64,000 nt of DNA from Flavobacteriales bacterium (GTDB lineage: Bacteria; Bacteroidota; Bacteroidia; UBA10329), in the NCBI GenBank assembly GCA_021739695.1, contig JAIPBM010000006.1:124001-188000 (forward strand), read 5' to 3'. The notes beneath the pieces were generated by a model, which saw nothing but the letters and a program-made list of their open reading frames with translations, ran no database searches and was not told where the DNA came from. Numbering within the stretch: position 1 is the first letter of the stretch; every line of letters begins with the position of its first letter. Below, piece after piece: positions 1 to 9,437 of the stretch. The position numbers were made by a program, and so were the translations under genes.

Positions 1-1386
1 CTGCACATCGCAGACCCCACTTTGCTCCAAAGCGAGGGTTTGTACACCTAAGCCCGCCACTATGAAATCGCCTCCCGAAGTACCTCCCAGTATGATGTCG
101 CCCGACTGTTGATCGCAGTAAATGCTTCCCATGGCCACGAACTCATCATAGGCTCCAAGAATGAGGTCATTGGAGGTGGTAGTTCTGAGTTGAAGGGTGG
201 AAAATGCCGTGTCAGGGTTGGTGTAGGCAAACTGCATTTCAGCTGAGCCAGATTGGACAATGGTGGTCGGGCCGCGGAAAACATTGCCCCCATTATTGTT
301 GGTATTACCCCCTTTTTTCTCTAGGTACGCTGAGGAATTGAATTGATTGTTGGTCACTATCAACGAATTAGCAGAGATATTAGCAGGTGCATTTACCACC
401 GCCCCATCAATGGTCACATCATCGAGGTCAATGGTCAGACTTCCGATGTTCGGGCCATATGTGCCTTCTGAGAGATAGAATTCCTGCGCATCGGCACCTT
501 TGTTCAATATCACGCCTCCCCCAGTTCCTTGCTGTGTCAGTCCCATGATCTTCAGAAAACCATCCGTATATCCCGTACTTCCGTCAATTACGCCATTGCC
601 ACTTGTTTGGATCAGTTCGCAGGTACCGGAGGTTACAGCGATGTTCAGATCGCCTACACCGCTCTTGTTGATGATAATGTTGCCATCGACCTTCATCTTG
701 GCCGAGCCATTTCCACCTGCCAATCCGAAACTGGTTCCTGAAGGTCCTTCATCATTGATCACCACATCCTCCTGAACATAATTATACGGGTATTGATAGG
801 CCAAACGTATCCTTCTTCCAGAAATAGTTAATCCTGCAAAGCATGAATCTGCAGGATTGTTCCCCATGTTCATGTTGGCATTGGATGTGTTCTCCACATC
901 CACGTGACCATAAAATTTATTTCCGCGCCACCAGGTAGACCCGCTGCCAGTGGTCTGATGGATCTTGACACTGTCTGTACATGTAGCGTATTGAACCGTA
1001 ACGGTCGTGGCGGTCAGGTCCAACTTACAGTTCACTGTGGCATTGGTAATGGTCGTACTGTTGGTAGCACTCTGAACAATCTTTCCAGATGTTGTAGTTC
1101 CACCGTACATCAGCAGTTGGTCATTGACCGTCAGTGTATGATTATTAAGGTTCATCATACCGCTGTTGATACGATATCGTTCTATGGTCTTATCACTTGT
1201 CAGCGTAAGGTTATTGGATGCTGAATTAATGACAATGTAATCAGACGAACTTGGAACTCCGTTCGGACTCCAGTTAGTAGACGTGCCCCACGAAGTGTTC
1301 GTGGAACCTGTCCACGTATACGAAGTCTGAGCAAATAGAGAGAGGTTGAATACCGTGAGCGGAAAGAGGAGGAGAAGATTTTTCAT
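1..1386 (-). CDS. Secreted repeat-type surface protein, N-terminal part (runs off the window)
   Basis: Reading the minus strand from an ATG at 1386 gives 462 codons without a stop to the window edge, so only the N-terminal part is present. The first 20 residues (MKNLLLLFPLTVFNLSLFAQ) form a clear signal peptide ending at a typical Bacteroidota SxxAQ-like cleavage site. The rest is rich in Thr, Ser, Asn and Gly, with beta-helix-like stretches such as GSTNTSWGTSTNWSPNGVPS, as in large extracellular proteins exported by type IX secretion. The T9SS tail, if any, lies outside. The start follows a TTGACC leader, as in the next gene. The exact function is unknown. Confidence 0.8.
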   Translation of the reverse strand, partial: MKNLLLLFPLTVFNLSLFAQTSYTWTGSTNTSWGTSTNWSPNGVPSSSDYIVINSASNNLTLTSDKTIERYRINSGMMNLNNHTLTVNDQLLMYGGTTTSGKIVQSATNSTTITNATVNCKLDLTATTVTVQYATCTDSVKIHQTTGSGSTWWRGNKFYGHVDVENTSNANMNMGNNPADSCFAGLTISGRRIRLAYQYPYNYVQEDVVINDEGPSGTSFGLAGGNGSAKMKVDGNIIINKSGVGDLNIAVTSGTCELIQTSGNGVIDGSTGYTDGFLKIMGLTQQGTGGGVILNKGADAQEFYLSEGTYGPNIGSLTIDLDDVTIDGAVVNAPANISANSLIVTNNQFNSSAYLEKKGGNTNNNGGNVFRGPTTIVQSGSAEMQFAYTNPDTAFSTLQLRTTTSNDLILGAYDEFVAMGSIYCDQQSGDIILGGTSGGDFIVAGLGVQTLALEQSGVCDVQ

Positions 1387-1445
1387 GGTCAATATGTTTA
1401 GGTTCTGGTTGTCCTGCGTTGATGACGGGCGTTACTTTTTAATGG

Positions 1446-1856
1446 TTATGGATATGTGCCTTGGGCGACAGTAGGCCCTACCAAAGGGGTATTGGCATTG
1501 ACCAATTTCACCCTGAAGGCAGAAACATTTTCGAACTGCCCTAGACCTATGGTCCATGCTCCCGGTTTTCCATATACATAGGTACTGTCCGGAAATGCCT
1601 GTACTTCCAATGGGAATACCCGGTCAACATAGTTGGTAAGTCCGTCAGGGCTTTCCATGATCACTCTGACGCTTGGTGCAGAGAAATGAAAATCGATCAC
1701 GCACTCCTTTGGAGCAGCCTCCAGTGACGAAAGAGAGAGACTATTCGCATCAACATTTCCTGCCACATGGTAGTCGATACTCACAGGTGCCTGGGCGTTT
1801 GTGTTGAAGGAGATGATGGCCAAGGCCAACGTGATGAATGAGGATAACAGTTTCAT
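1446..1856 (-). CDS. Small secreted protein of unknown function
   Basis: A 136-residue protein. I chose the ATG at 1856 because it opens with a signal peptide (MKLLSSFITLALAIISFNTNAQ); the longer frame adds 28 residues that look like leader DNA. The mature part is about 115 residues with no motif I recognise, apart from a beta-rich pattern (SVRVIMESPDG, SAFRVKLVNANTP). It lies 59 bp upstream of the large secreted protein on the same strand and shares its TTGACCATGAAA start context, so the two may be co-transcribed and act together at the cell surface. Confidence 0.7.
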   Translation of the reverse strand: MKLLSSFITLALAIISFNTNAQAPVSIDYHVAGNVDANSLSLSSLEAAPKECVIDFHFSAPSVRVIMESPDGLTNYVDRVFPLEVQAFPDSTYVYGKPGAWTIGLGQFENVSAFRVKLVNANTPLVGPTVAQGTYP

Positions 1857-2178
1857 GGTCAAGTGGTTTTGATTATAGACGTCCACAATGTCATAATTTT
1901 GACCGTATAGAACAGTCGATTTACCGTTACGAGTTATCAACGATCTGACCAGACGGATATTAACTGACTGTTATGTACTAATGCGTGCAACAATTCTGTC
2001 GTTGCAGGGTTTTGAACTTATCAGCTAGTGCATTTAGTCGTAATGTTTAGGCAACATCTCGACCTTAGATCTGTGAATAACTTTCTCCGATGATCAATGT
2101 TGAATTTTGTGCTTCTACGTGATATTCGTAGTCTTGATGTGGGATTTGGAGCTGGACACAACGGATTAAAACCTTTGA
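1857..2178. other. Intergenic region between divergent genes
   Basis: About 320 bp separating the leftward secreted-protein genes from the rightward AP2/HNH-like gene. It must hold promoters for both directions. I see no clear TTTG/TAnnTTTG promoter pair, strong hairpin or convincing gene; a short leftward frame at 2065-2247 looks like chance. Confidence 0.4.
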
Positions 2179-2727
2179 ATGGTCGCTAAGCTTCCTGTAA
2201 AAAATAGAGAAAACACATATGTCCTGCTCGATGAAGATATTCTTCAAGATCTGAGGGACGATTCTGAGTTAAAGCGAAAGGCTTTCATCGAAAAACTTTC
2301 TCTCCACTCACGAAGTGGATACATATATTTCCAACGTTATCTGTCATACAAGCAGTTTCCGAAGTATGAGACCGTATACCTGCATAAGCTCATTGCGGAA
2401 CGCTACTTAGAAAAACCAATTACTGACAAGAAGCTCTTTGTTCGATTTATCGATGGTGACCCCCTCAATGTCCAGTTAGCTAATTTGGAGTGGGCGCAGA
2501 TGAAAACGATCAGAAGGGAAATGAAGGGAACCAGTTCTACGGGGTTCAGAGGCGTGACCAAAGACCGTGGTCGGTTCAGAGCCGTTATCTACGTGGGCGA
2601 CAAGAAGCATGATCTGGGATTCTTCAGCTATGCTGAGGATGCGGCAGAGGCCTACAATGACAAGTCCCGTGAGCTGTTCGGTGAAACCGGGAGTCTTAAC
2701 GTGATTGATGGAGGCAATAATCATTAG
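2179..2727 (+). CDS. AP2-domain protein with degenerate HNH-endonuclease-like half
   Basis: A 182-residue protein. The C-terminal part (about 121-170) is a clear AP2 DNA-binding domain: GFRGVTKDRGRFRAVI, then a DLGFFSYAEDAAEAYN stretch. The middle (about 70-107) follows the HNH_3 homing-endonuclease layout, with VYLHKLIAERYL followed by FIDGDPLNVQLANLEWA. The residue before IDG, usually His, is Phe here, and the metal-binding His is absent, so cleavage activity is doubtful. The family combines HNH and AP2 in phage and mobile-element endonucleases. This copy may instead be a DNA-binding remnant or regulator. It stands alone, 220 bp before a Xer-type recombinase. Confidence 0.8.
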   Translation: MVAKLPVKNRENTYVLLDEDILQDLRDDSELKRKAFIEKLSLHSRSGYIYFQRYLSYKQFPKYETVYLHKLIAERYLEKPITDKKLFVRFIDGDPLNVQLANLEWAQMKTIRREMKGTSSTGFRGVTKDRGRFRAVIYVGDKKHDLGFFSYAEDAAEAYNDKSRELFGETGSLNVIDGGNNH

Positions 2728-2949
2728 AACCCCGAGTCACTCAAAGGTCTGTTTGTTCATACCCCACTCTTGCAATACGTTCAAGTGACTGCATGGGAAA
2801 AAAAGGGAAATCCAAAAACTCTTCTTAGTGCAACCCTTAATAAGTCAGGCCTTTGAAATAATGTTGAAGAGGAACTGAAAAGGAACGTCAACTTGTTCAA
2901 CCAATCTCGTTTTCTTGCGTACCGCGTATCCTAACCAATCCAGATACGC

Positions 2950-3897
2950 ATGGAATCATTCAAACACGTTTCTTTAGATTTTCTTCGGCATTGTATATAT
3001 GAGAAAGGGCTCAATGAAAAAACCCTCAAAGCCTACCAAACAGACATTAGGCAATTCAGAGAATTCTTGGCTCTTTCAGCGCCTGATATTCAGATTCTTG
3101 AAATTGACAAATCCATACTCCTTGCATACCTGAAGAATCTTCACGAGAAACAGTACAAGGTCAAATCTATTAAGCGAAAACTCGCTTGCATAAAAGCGGT
3201 CTTCAACTATTTTGAGTTTGAAAATGATGACTTCATCAACCCGTTCAGGAAAATCAGGATTAAACTTAAGGAACCATTTGTCGTTCCAACAGTGATGAAC
3301 TTTAACGAGGTCAGAGCCATTTTTCAAAACCTGTATTCCCTGAAACTGGAAATATCGCCTTCCGATGTTTACCAATACCGGGCTCTAGTACGGGATTTAG
3401 CTGTTCTTGAGTTGTTCTTTGCTACAGGGCTCCGAGTTTCTGAGTTGACGAATCTGAAATATGACAATATCAACTTGGATGAGGGTGTACTGAAGGTGCA
3501 TGGAAAAGGAGGAAAAGACCGTGTCATTCAGCTTTGCAATGCGGGCGTTATCAAATGCCTCAAGGAGTACGAATCGCTATTTATCAATGAGATGAAATCC
3601 ACAGGCTGGTTTTTCATCAACCGACTTAGTAAAAGGTTGTCTGAACAGTCAGCCAGAAATACTGTGAAAAAGTATGCTTCCGCTGGAAACACTTCCAAGT
3701 TGATTACACCCCATACTTACCGTCACACCTTTGCCACCATGCTGCTAGAAGAAGGAGTGGACATCAAATACATCCAGAAACTTCTTGGTCATAGTTCAAT
3801 TATGACCACTCAGATTTACACACATGTAACCTCTGTCAAACAGAGGGAGATTCTCGCGACCAAGCATCCCCGAAACCGAATGTCGATGATGGTCTAG
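2950..3897 (+). CDS. Tyrosine recombinase (XerC/XerD-like)
   Basis: A 315-residue site-specific recombinase. Residues 5-90 form the SAM-like core-binding domain. The catalytic domain carries the full set: Arg162 (GLRVSEL), Lys189 in the GKGGKDR turn, His255 and Arg258 (HTYRH), His281 (LGHSS) and the nucleophile Tyr290 (IYTHV). It lacks the N-terminal arm-binding domain of phage-type integrases, so it resembles Xer or small-element recombinases more than a tRNA integrase. It precedes a glycosyltransferase/phosphotransferase pair by 27 bp, and the three may share a transcript. It could be the recombinase of a small mobile unit. Confidence 0.92.
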   Translation: MESFKHVSLDFLRHCIYEKGLNEKTLKAYQTDIRQFREFLALSAPDIQILEIDKSILLAYLKNLHEKQYKVKSIKRKLACIKAVFNYFEFENDDFINPFRKIRIKLKEPFVVPTVMNFNEVRAIFQNLYSLKLEISPSDVYQYRALVRDLAVLELFFATGLRVSELTNLKYDNINLDEGVLKVHGKGGKDRVIQLCNAGVIKCLKEYESLFINEMKSTGWFFINRLSKRLSEQSARNTVKKYASAGNTSKLITPHTYRHTFATMLLEEGVDIKYIQKLLGHSSIMTTQIYTHVTSVKQREILATKHPRNRMSMMV

Positions 3898-3924
3898 TTA
3901 TCCTATGCAGGATAACTGTCAATT

Positions 3925-5043
3925 ATGAATGGTAAGGGCTTATGTTCTATAATAATACCGTACTACAATGAAACGCACCTGATAGAAGGATGTATTTACA
4001 GCATCCTACAGTCCGTCCAGACCAAACGGGTTGAAGTGATAGTGGTAGTATCTAATCCCTCTATTGTTGAACCAAATATCGATGATGAAAGAGTTTCCAT
4101 ACTAAGAGGAGAAAAAGCACTCAGTTATCCGGAAGCGATAAATTTTGGGGCTGAAAAATCCAATGGCAAATACCTGATCTTTTCTGATTCTGATGTTTTT
4201 GTCTCGAAATCATGGTTCACCTCATTAATTCACTTTTTTATCGCTAATGAATCGAAAGGTGTTGGAATTGCAAGTTCTAAGTTGCTCAATCCCGATAACG
4301 ATTCGATTTTGGATTTCGGAATAGCGTTTAGCAATTACAATTCACCTCATTTACATCGTAGTCGAAGAAAGGACACGCCCTTAACCAACGAGAATCAGGC
4401 GGTACAAGCGGCTTGTTCAGCGTCCATGATGACCACTAGGGAAAAGTTCCATGCCGTTAGTGGGCTAAACACCAGACTTCCATACTCATACTGTGACCTT
4501 GACCTTTGCTTAAGGTACAAATCAAGAAATTGGAGTACATGGGTAGTCGCTGATGCAATTGCTTATCATCAGGGAGATTCATCCAAAATAATTTCAGGGA
4601 CAAGTAAAAGCGATGTGAAATCAAGGTTTTGGGCTTTGAATGAAGGAAATATTAGCATCGACTTACCGGATTACTTCAAGAAACACTTCGAAATATTTAA
4701 TCGATCATTTAAACTCTCAGATTCTTACCTATTAGTAGATGTCTCGACCGTTGTGGACCGGGACTGGTATTACGACATTTTCGTGAGCGACCTAGGTATT
4801 CCAATCAATGATATTTACCAAAAAGGATTTTCAACAAGGGATGCTTCCCATATTCCCCTTTATGGCTTTTTGGGTTGGAACGTTCTGAAATTGAGGTTTC
4901 CATTGTTGTTTTTTACCGATGATTTTTCTGCCTTAGTGCCGAACAAACTTTGGTGGGAAATTCGTCCTAAGGGAAAAGACATGATAATTGATAGGAACGC
5001 CAATTTTTGTTCTTCACTAGACATTATCAGAAATGATTACTAA
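3925..5043 (+). CDS. Glycosyltransferase family 2
   Basis: A 372-residue protein with a GT-A fold at its N-terminus: CSIIIPYYNETHLIEGCI is the nucleotide-sugar-binding start, and DSD (residues 88-90, in FSDSDVFVS) is the DxD-type metal and sugar-nucleotide motif. Residues 135-200 contain the acceptor-side region with a SYCDLDLCLRY segment typical of these enzymes. The last 130 residues are not a family I can name. Its stop overlaps the start of the next gene by 11 bp (5033-5043), so the two are translationally coupled. It likely transfers a sugar to a glycan, protein or small molecule handled with the neighbouring kinase-like enzyme. Confidence 0.85.
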   Translation: MNGKGLCSIIIPYYNETHLIEGCIYSILQSVQTKRVEVIVVVSNPSIVEPNIDDERVSILRGEKALSYPEAINFGAEKSNGKYLIFSDSDVFVSKSWFTSLIHFFIANESKGVGIASSKLLNPDNDSILDFGIAFSNYNSPHLHRSRRKDTPLTNENQAVQAACSASMMTTREKFHAVSGLNTRLPYSYCDLDLCLRYKSRNWSTWVVADAIAYHQGDSSKIISGTSKSDVKSRFWALNEGNISIDLPDYFKKHFEIFNRSFKLSDSYLLVDVSTVVDRDWYYDIFVSDLGIPINDIYQKGFSTRDASHIPLYGFLGWNVLKLRFPLLFFTDDFSALVPNKLWWEIRPKGKDMIIDRNANFCSSLDIIRNDY

Positions 5044-5977
5044 TTGGGACGAACGCGTTATTCGGGAATGTGAGTTTTTCGAAGGTAAACGAATAGAAAT
5101 CTATCCTATTTATCTTGATGACCCAATACATAAGTGCTTCTTGGTCCGGTCTGATAAAAACTACAAAGTTCGATTATCAAAGAAGCAATACTCTCGGACC
5201 GTGCAGGCAGAATTAGATGCAATAAGACTGTTAGAGAAGCATGTTGAGTGGACACCTACTGTTTACTATTCTAACGTAAGCAATGCAAACAGAAAATTAC
5301 TAGTTTATGAGTTCATTGAAGGCACCAGTCTAGACAAGATTGAAATCTCTGGACAGCAATTCGATAGCGATTCGATATGCAAACAGTTATCTCGAATCCT
5401 TAACCAAATTCACCAGATACCAGGAGATTATTTCGGGGAATTTGATGGTACGCATTTTGCCTCTTGGGAGCATTATCTTGGGTTTAAATTCGAAAATCAC
5501 CTTAACAAATCGCTGGAATTAAACCTGTTGGATTTATACGACCTTAAACTGATTGAAAGTAGGATTTCTCGACATTGCGATTACTTCGCTCAAGTAACAC
5601 CCACCTTCTTGCATTTTGACGTTAAACCCGCGAATATTGTGCTATCTGACGGGGGAACCGTGACACTTATTGATTTCGAACTTTCGAGATTTGGAGACCC
5701 TGCCATGGAGTATTCCAAAATGTTGACTGACTTTGGAACCACGTCTAACGTTAAAGATAAAATACTTGGAAAGTTGGCTTCAGACTGGTTCAATAATCTA
5801 AGTAAGGAACCAATAAATTTTAGCGAAATAGTGATGCTTTATCAACTCTACAATCAATTAGCGTATTATACAACAAGCCTACTTAAACACCATACACCAC
5901 GTCCTAAACTCATACCATTAATTAAACAGCAAATACAAAGCATTAGGGATTCGGAAAACTTGTTCGTCCATCGGTAA
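5033..5977 (+). CDS. Aminoglycoside phosphotransferase / choline-kinase-like enzyme
   Basis: A 314-residue protein of the APH/choline kinase superfamily. The catalytic loop HFDVKPAN (His194, Asp196, Asn201) and the metal-binding DFE (Asp214) are intact, and the N-lobe contains YKVRLSKK. Such enzymes phosphorylate small hydroxylated substrates (sugars, aminoglycosides, choline); which one cannot be told here. It is coupled to the upstream GT2 gene by an 11-bp overlap, suggesting sugar or glycan phosphorylation rather than drug resistance. Its 3' end overlaps the convergent nuclease-NTPase gene by 35 bp, an unusual tail-to-tail overlap for genes in an accessory region. Confidence 0.82.
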   Translation: MITNWDERVIRECEFFEGKRIEIYPIYLDDPIHKCFLVRSDKNYKVRLSKKQYSRTVQAELDAIRLLEKHVEWTPTVYYSNVSNANRKLLVYEFIEGTSLDKIEISGQQFDSDSICKQLSRILNQIHQIPGDYFGEFDGTHFASWEHYLGFKFENHLNKSLELNLLDLYDLKLIESRISRHCDYFAQVTPTFLHFDVKPANIVLSDGGTVTLIDFELSRFGDPAMEYSKMLTDFGTTSNVKDKILGKLASDWFNNLSKEPINFSEIVMLYQLYNQLAYYTTSLLKHHTPRPKLIPLIKQQIQSIRDSENLFVHR

Positions 5978-8900
5978 TGTTGGTTTTAGGTTCTAAGGCG
6001 TATAAGAATTCAGCAAACCTTTCGTTATCCATATTCAGAATCCGTTTTACTTGACTTCGGACTTGTTTACTCCTAATGCAGGTTTGGAGTTTTTCATCCA
6101 CATCTTCCGATTTTAGTCGAGAGAACTGACGCAGCGAAATTGCCATATCCTCGAAAAAGTACAGGTATCTTTCCTCCATTCTATTATCAACTATGATGGT
6201 GCTTAACAGTTCTAAGGCGACCAAATATGACTCGTTCTTGACACTATGATCACTGGTCACTTTTCCTAGTAGGTAATGAGATTTCCAATACGACCTATTA
6301 GAGCTGTATCGTACACATAAATCAATGGCTATTTGCGCATAGTCTGCAGGTGATTCATTAGAATGGTTCTTTCCAAGATAAAAAACAAGACTCTTAACCA
6401 TTGTCAGTTTAATCTTGTTAAACACGTCCATTCTTATATCAGCCCATAGAATACCTTGTTCAACATAATTCAATGATTCATCATACTTACCACGGATAAG
6501 GGATGTAAGCGCGCGATGGAAGTAGGCAGAAACCCTCCTTCTTTCTACGCTTTCATCTTTGGCTGCCAGAAACATCTTCCATGCCTCATCCCAATTGGCG
6601 AGGAGCTCTGTTTGTTTTTTCCGATTCTTGTAATAGATGTAACCTATGTCAATGAAATTCTTAATCATCAAAGAATGATCCTGTAATTCCGAAGCAATCT
6701 TCAGTGACTCACTTCCAACTATTTCTGCTTGTTCTGGATAATTGGCTGACTTATATGTGACACAAAGCCGATTAAGTATGGCTGCCTTTAATCTCTTTCT
6801 TTGAGCGTCCTCTGAGAATTCAAATCTTTCAAGCCTGTCAAGCTCTGATAAAAGCAGTTCGTGAGCCGAAGAATCTAAGTGGAGAGACAGAAATGAGTTG
6901 GAATATCTTATAACAAATTGGAAGTAATCATCTCCTAAAGAATAGAATCTCTTCTGATCACTTGACATAATCTCATACACCTGCTTGTAAACAGTCACTG
7001 CCATAGAAAAAGTCCCATAATCCTTTATCTCATCGCAAATCCTTGTAAATGCACGAATGATAGAGATTTGACCAAACCAGAGTGATGAAAACCTCTTTAC
7101 TGCTTCAAAGAGTTTCAAGGAAAACGTGACCTTAAGTTCCCTTGCTACTTTTCCCTCAAATAAGCAGTCTAAGCCAAAACTTACAACATCACTATCTAAA
7201 GGATCGAGCGTATTTTTCGCAATGAACCATTGAGATGGATACAGCTCTTTCAAATTAAACTTATCAGTTATGATTAGTAGACGTGAACAAATTTCTTGAT
7301 CGACCCCACTCGAAAAGAATGTTTCATAGAAGAAAGTTTGAAGTTTTTGATGGCGGAAAACCACCTGATTTGTGGATGTGACATCTAAAAAGCCAAGTTG
7401 AACAAGTTCTCGAACCTTATTAAGATGTATCTCCAACTCATCCAACAATGAGAAGGATACTTGTTGAAGTAATGCCAAGTACTTAAGCAAAACTTCAAAC
7501 TTCCGCGACTCTACCTGTTCCTGTATAAAGCGCCAACGCAATAAAAACAGCCCCTCAATCCGTGGAGGAAGTTGTTTTAGGAGTGAGTGAAAACCATTTA
7601 TGTCAAATATGTAGAAGTAGTCTTTTCTTTTTCGAATAACCCCCAAGTCAAACATATGAAGCAGAGTTTGCTCAATGTATAACGGAGATTTATCCAGTCC
7701 TTCTAACGCGAACGCAAAGGTTTTCGGATATTTCTCCCTTAGGTCTGGAATACAATGCGACACAAATTTTTCAGCGTCAGCAGTAGAGAAATCCAAAACT
7801 TCGAAGTCAAACACGAAATTGGTTCGTGCAATTCCTTTTTCCCGGACCAGATTAAACAACGTGCCAATATGAGATTGTTCTATCACAAAATCTGTATTGA
7901 AGCTAAGTACTAAGCAAATGCCAGAGGTCTTGCCTACGGATTTTCTGATTAACTCGTTTAATATTGCCCCAATGTCCTCATTGAAAAATTGTACGTTATC
8001 TATTACAAAAGCAAATTTGGAATTACTGATTTTTTCCACCAAATCATCGATTACAATCGAAAGGTTGTCTGACAAAAAACTATCCTCGTAGAGAGCTCGG
8101 ATCAATTTGTTGGTGTGTCCAGTTAACTGCTTCTTCGAATTCGAAGTACCCGCAAGAATCTCTGTTTGCGGCAGTCCAACCACCTCAGAAATCCACTTTT
8201 TGAGAACCTGAAACCCTGATGATTCACTTGCTTGAAAATCACCATCAACACTAACAATTCGAAAATTATTGCTCAGCAGGACATCATTTGTCTCCTTCAG
8301 GAGCCTGGATTTTCCAGTACCGCTACGACCATAATAAGTAAAGATTCTGCCTTTATTTATTCCTACGGTTTCGTTTTGAATTATATCTAAAAACTCAAGT
8401 CGACCACGTCCTATTATTGGTGTTGAAATCACCCATGAGCAGTTGATGTTTCCAAGTGATAGTTCTACTTCAGTTCCATCCTCACAAATGGAATACACTT
8501 TGGGCAAAGGAATGGTCTTGTGGTACTGCTCAAGTTTGAATACAAATCGATGGAACTCTATGCTAGCTTTATCAATACGAATATCAACTTTCCAATGATC
8601 TCGCTTGAGTTGTTCGCTAAGACATGAGAAGTGTCTTTTAAACTCATTTGGTTTTAAGAATAGGATGGCAGCACGGTCCGCATCTGTTTTATTAGAGACG
8701 AAAACGTCAATGCAGAAAGTTTCGTTAACGTTGAGAGCCGCGTTTTTATTCTGTAGTTGAGTAACTATCGTTTTAGACGAGTAGTCATAAGAAACATCTC
8801 GTTGGAGGTTAATTCGATATTGTAATTCTTGTTTCGTTCCAAAGTTCCGACTGCGATTTTCTATGGAAATCCCCGGGAAATACTGCTTGAGAATTGAATC

Positions 8901-9314
8901 ATGTTTAAGAATTTCCTCCTCAAGGATTTCGTCTTCAATAAGCTGGAACTTAAGACCTGTTTTCGACTTAAACTGTGTAATGTAGTTTCTAGCGTTATCA
9001 TTCAACTTAGTTGGTGTAAAAAAGAAGACCGCTTTAACCTCCTTAATCACTGCCATAACTAAAGTCGGACTTAGCGTGTCAATGGAAATATTCGCTGATC
9101 GATTTTTACACTCTACCCAATATTCGTCTGTATAGAAAAACTCATCGGTTAATCCAATTTCAAAATCTCTCTTACCATCATGGGTTCTTCTCGTCCTCTT
9201 CCAATCTAGCTTAGGATGTTGTTTTGATAAGAGATCTTGGACGAGATCCTCAAACCGCTCTCCTTTATTTTCCGACATTAAAGGCTCCCAATCAGAATCC
9301 GTTAAGAACTTCAT
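5943..9314 (-). CDS. Mrr-like nuclease / AAA-STAND NTPase / TPR protein, candidate defence gene
   Basis: A 1123-residue protein with three parts. Residues 15-105 form a PD-(D/E)xK nuclease domain of Mrr type: Glu22 in GERFEDLVQDLL, Asp50 (KRDFEIG) and Glu68-x-Lys70 (WVECKNR). Residues 300-600 form an AAA_16/STAND-like ATPase: GRGRLEFLD at 302-310, Walker A GRSGTGKSR at 329-337 and Walker B FAFVIDN at 434-440. The remaining roughly 450 residues are helical with TPR-like repeats (for example about residues 870-1000). Nuclease-NTPase-repeat proteins are the plan of Avs/STAND antiphage sensors, where the repeats sense and the nuclease kills. It is shorter than typical Avs proteins. It is convergent with the phosphotransferase gene. 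Confidence 0.8.
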   Translation of the reverse strand: MKFLTDSDWEPLMSENKGERFEDLVQDLLSKQHPKLDWKRTRRTHDGKRDFEIGLTDEFFYTDEYWVECKNRSANISIDTLSPTLVMAVIKEVKAVFFFTPTKLNDNARNYITQFKSKTGLKFQLIEDEILEEEILKHDSILKQYFPGISIENRSRNFGTKQELQYRINLQRDVSYDYSSKTIVTQLQNKNAALNVNETFCIDVFVSNKTDADRAAILFLKPNEFKRHFSCLSEQLKRDHWKVDIRIDKASIEFHRFVFKLEQYHKTIPLPKVYSICEDGTEVELSLGNINCSWVISTPIIGRGRLEFLDIIQNETVGINKGRIFTYYGRSGTGKSRLLKETNDVLLSNNFRIVSVDGDFQASESSGFQVLKKWISEVVGLPQTEILAGTSNSKKQLTGHTNKLIRALYEDSFLSDNLSIVIDDLVEKISNSKFAFVIDNVQFFNEDIGAILNELIRKSVGKTSGICLVLSFNTDFVIEQSHIGTLFNLVREKGIARTNFVFDFEVLDFSTADAEKFVSHCIPDLREKYPKTFAFALEGLDKSPLYIEQTLLHMFDLGVIRKRKDYFYIFDINGFHSLLKQLPPRIEGLFLLRWRFIQEQVESRKFEVLLKYLALLQQVSFSLLDELEIHLNKVRELVQLGFLDVTSTNQVVFRHQKLQTFFYETFFSSGVDQEICSRLLIITDKFNLKELYPSQWFIAKNTLDPLDSDVVSFGLDCLFEGKVARELKVTFSLKLFEAVKRFSSLWFGQISIIRAFTRICDEIKDYGTFSMAVTVYKQVYEIMSSDQKRFYSLGDDYFQFVIRYSNSFLSLHLDSSAHELLLSELDRLERFEFSEDAQRKRLKAAILNRLCVTYKSANYPEQAEIVGSESLKIASELQDHSLMIKNFIDIGYIYYKNRKKQTELLANWDEAWKMFLAAKDESVERRRVSAYFHRALTSLIRGKYDESLNYVEQGILWADIRMDVFNKIKLTMVKSLVFYLGKNHSNESPADYAQIAIDLCVRYSSNRSYWKSHYLLGKVTSDHSVKNESYLVALELLSTIIVDNRMEERYLYFFEDMAISLRQFSRLKSEDVDEKLQTCIRSKQVRSQVKRILNMDNERFAEFLYALEPKTNITDGRTSFPNP

Positions 9315-9437
9315 TTACAAGGTAATTGACAGTTATCGTTTATTGGTTTTCCTTATTCAAAACTTGAAGTTTGACCTAAGCAAACACATTGGCAAGGTAC
9401 ACTTCCCTTAATTCATTTCCTATGCTACAATACTGGC

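Noticed and set aside
2065-2247. Leftward 60-residue frame overlapping the start of the AP2/HNH-like gene
   Set aside because: It overlaps a well-supported gene and has no recognisable features.
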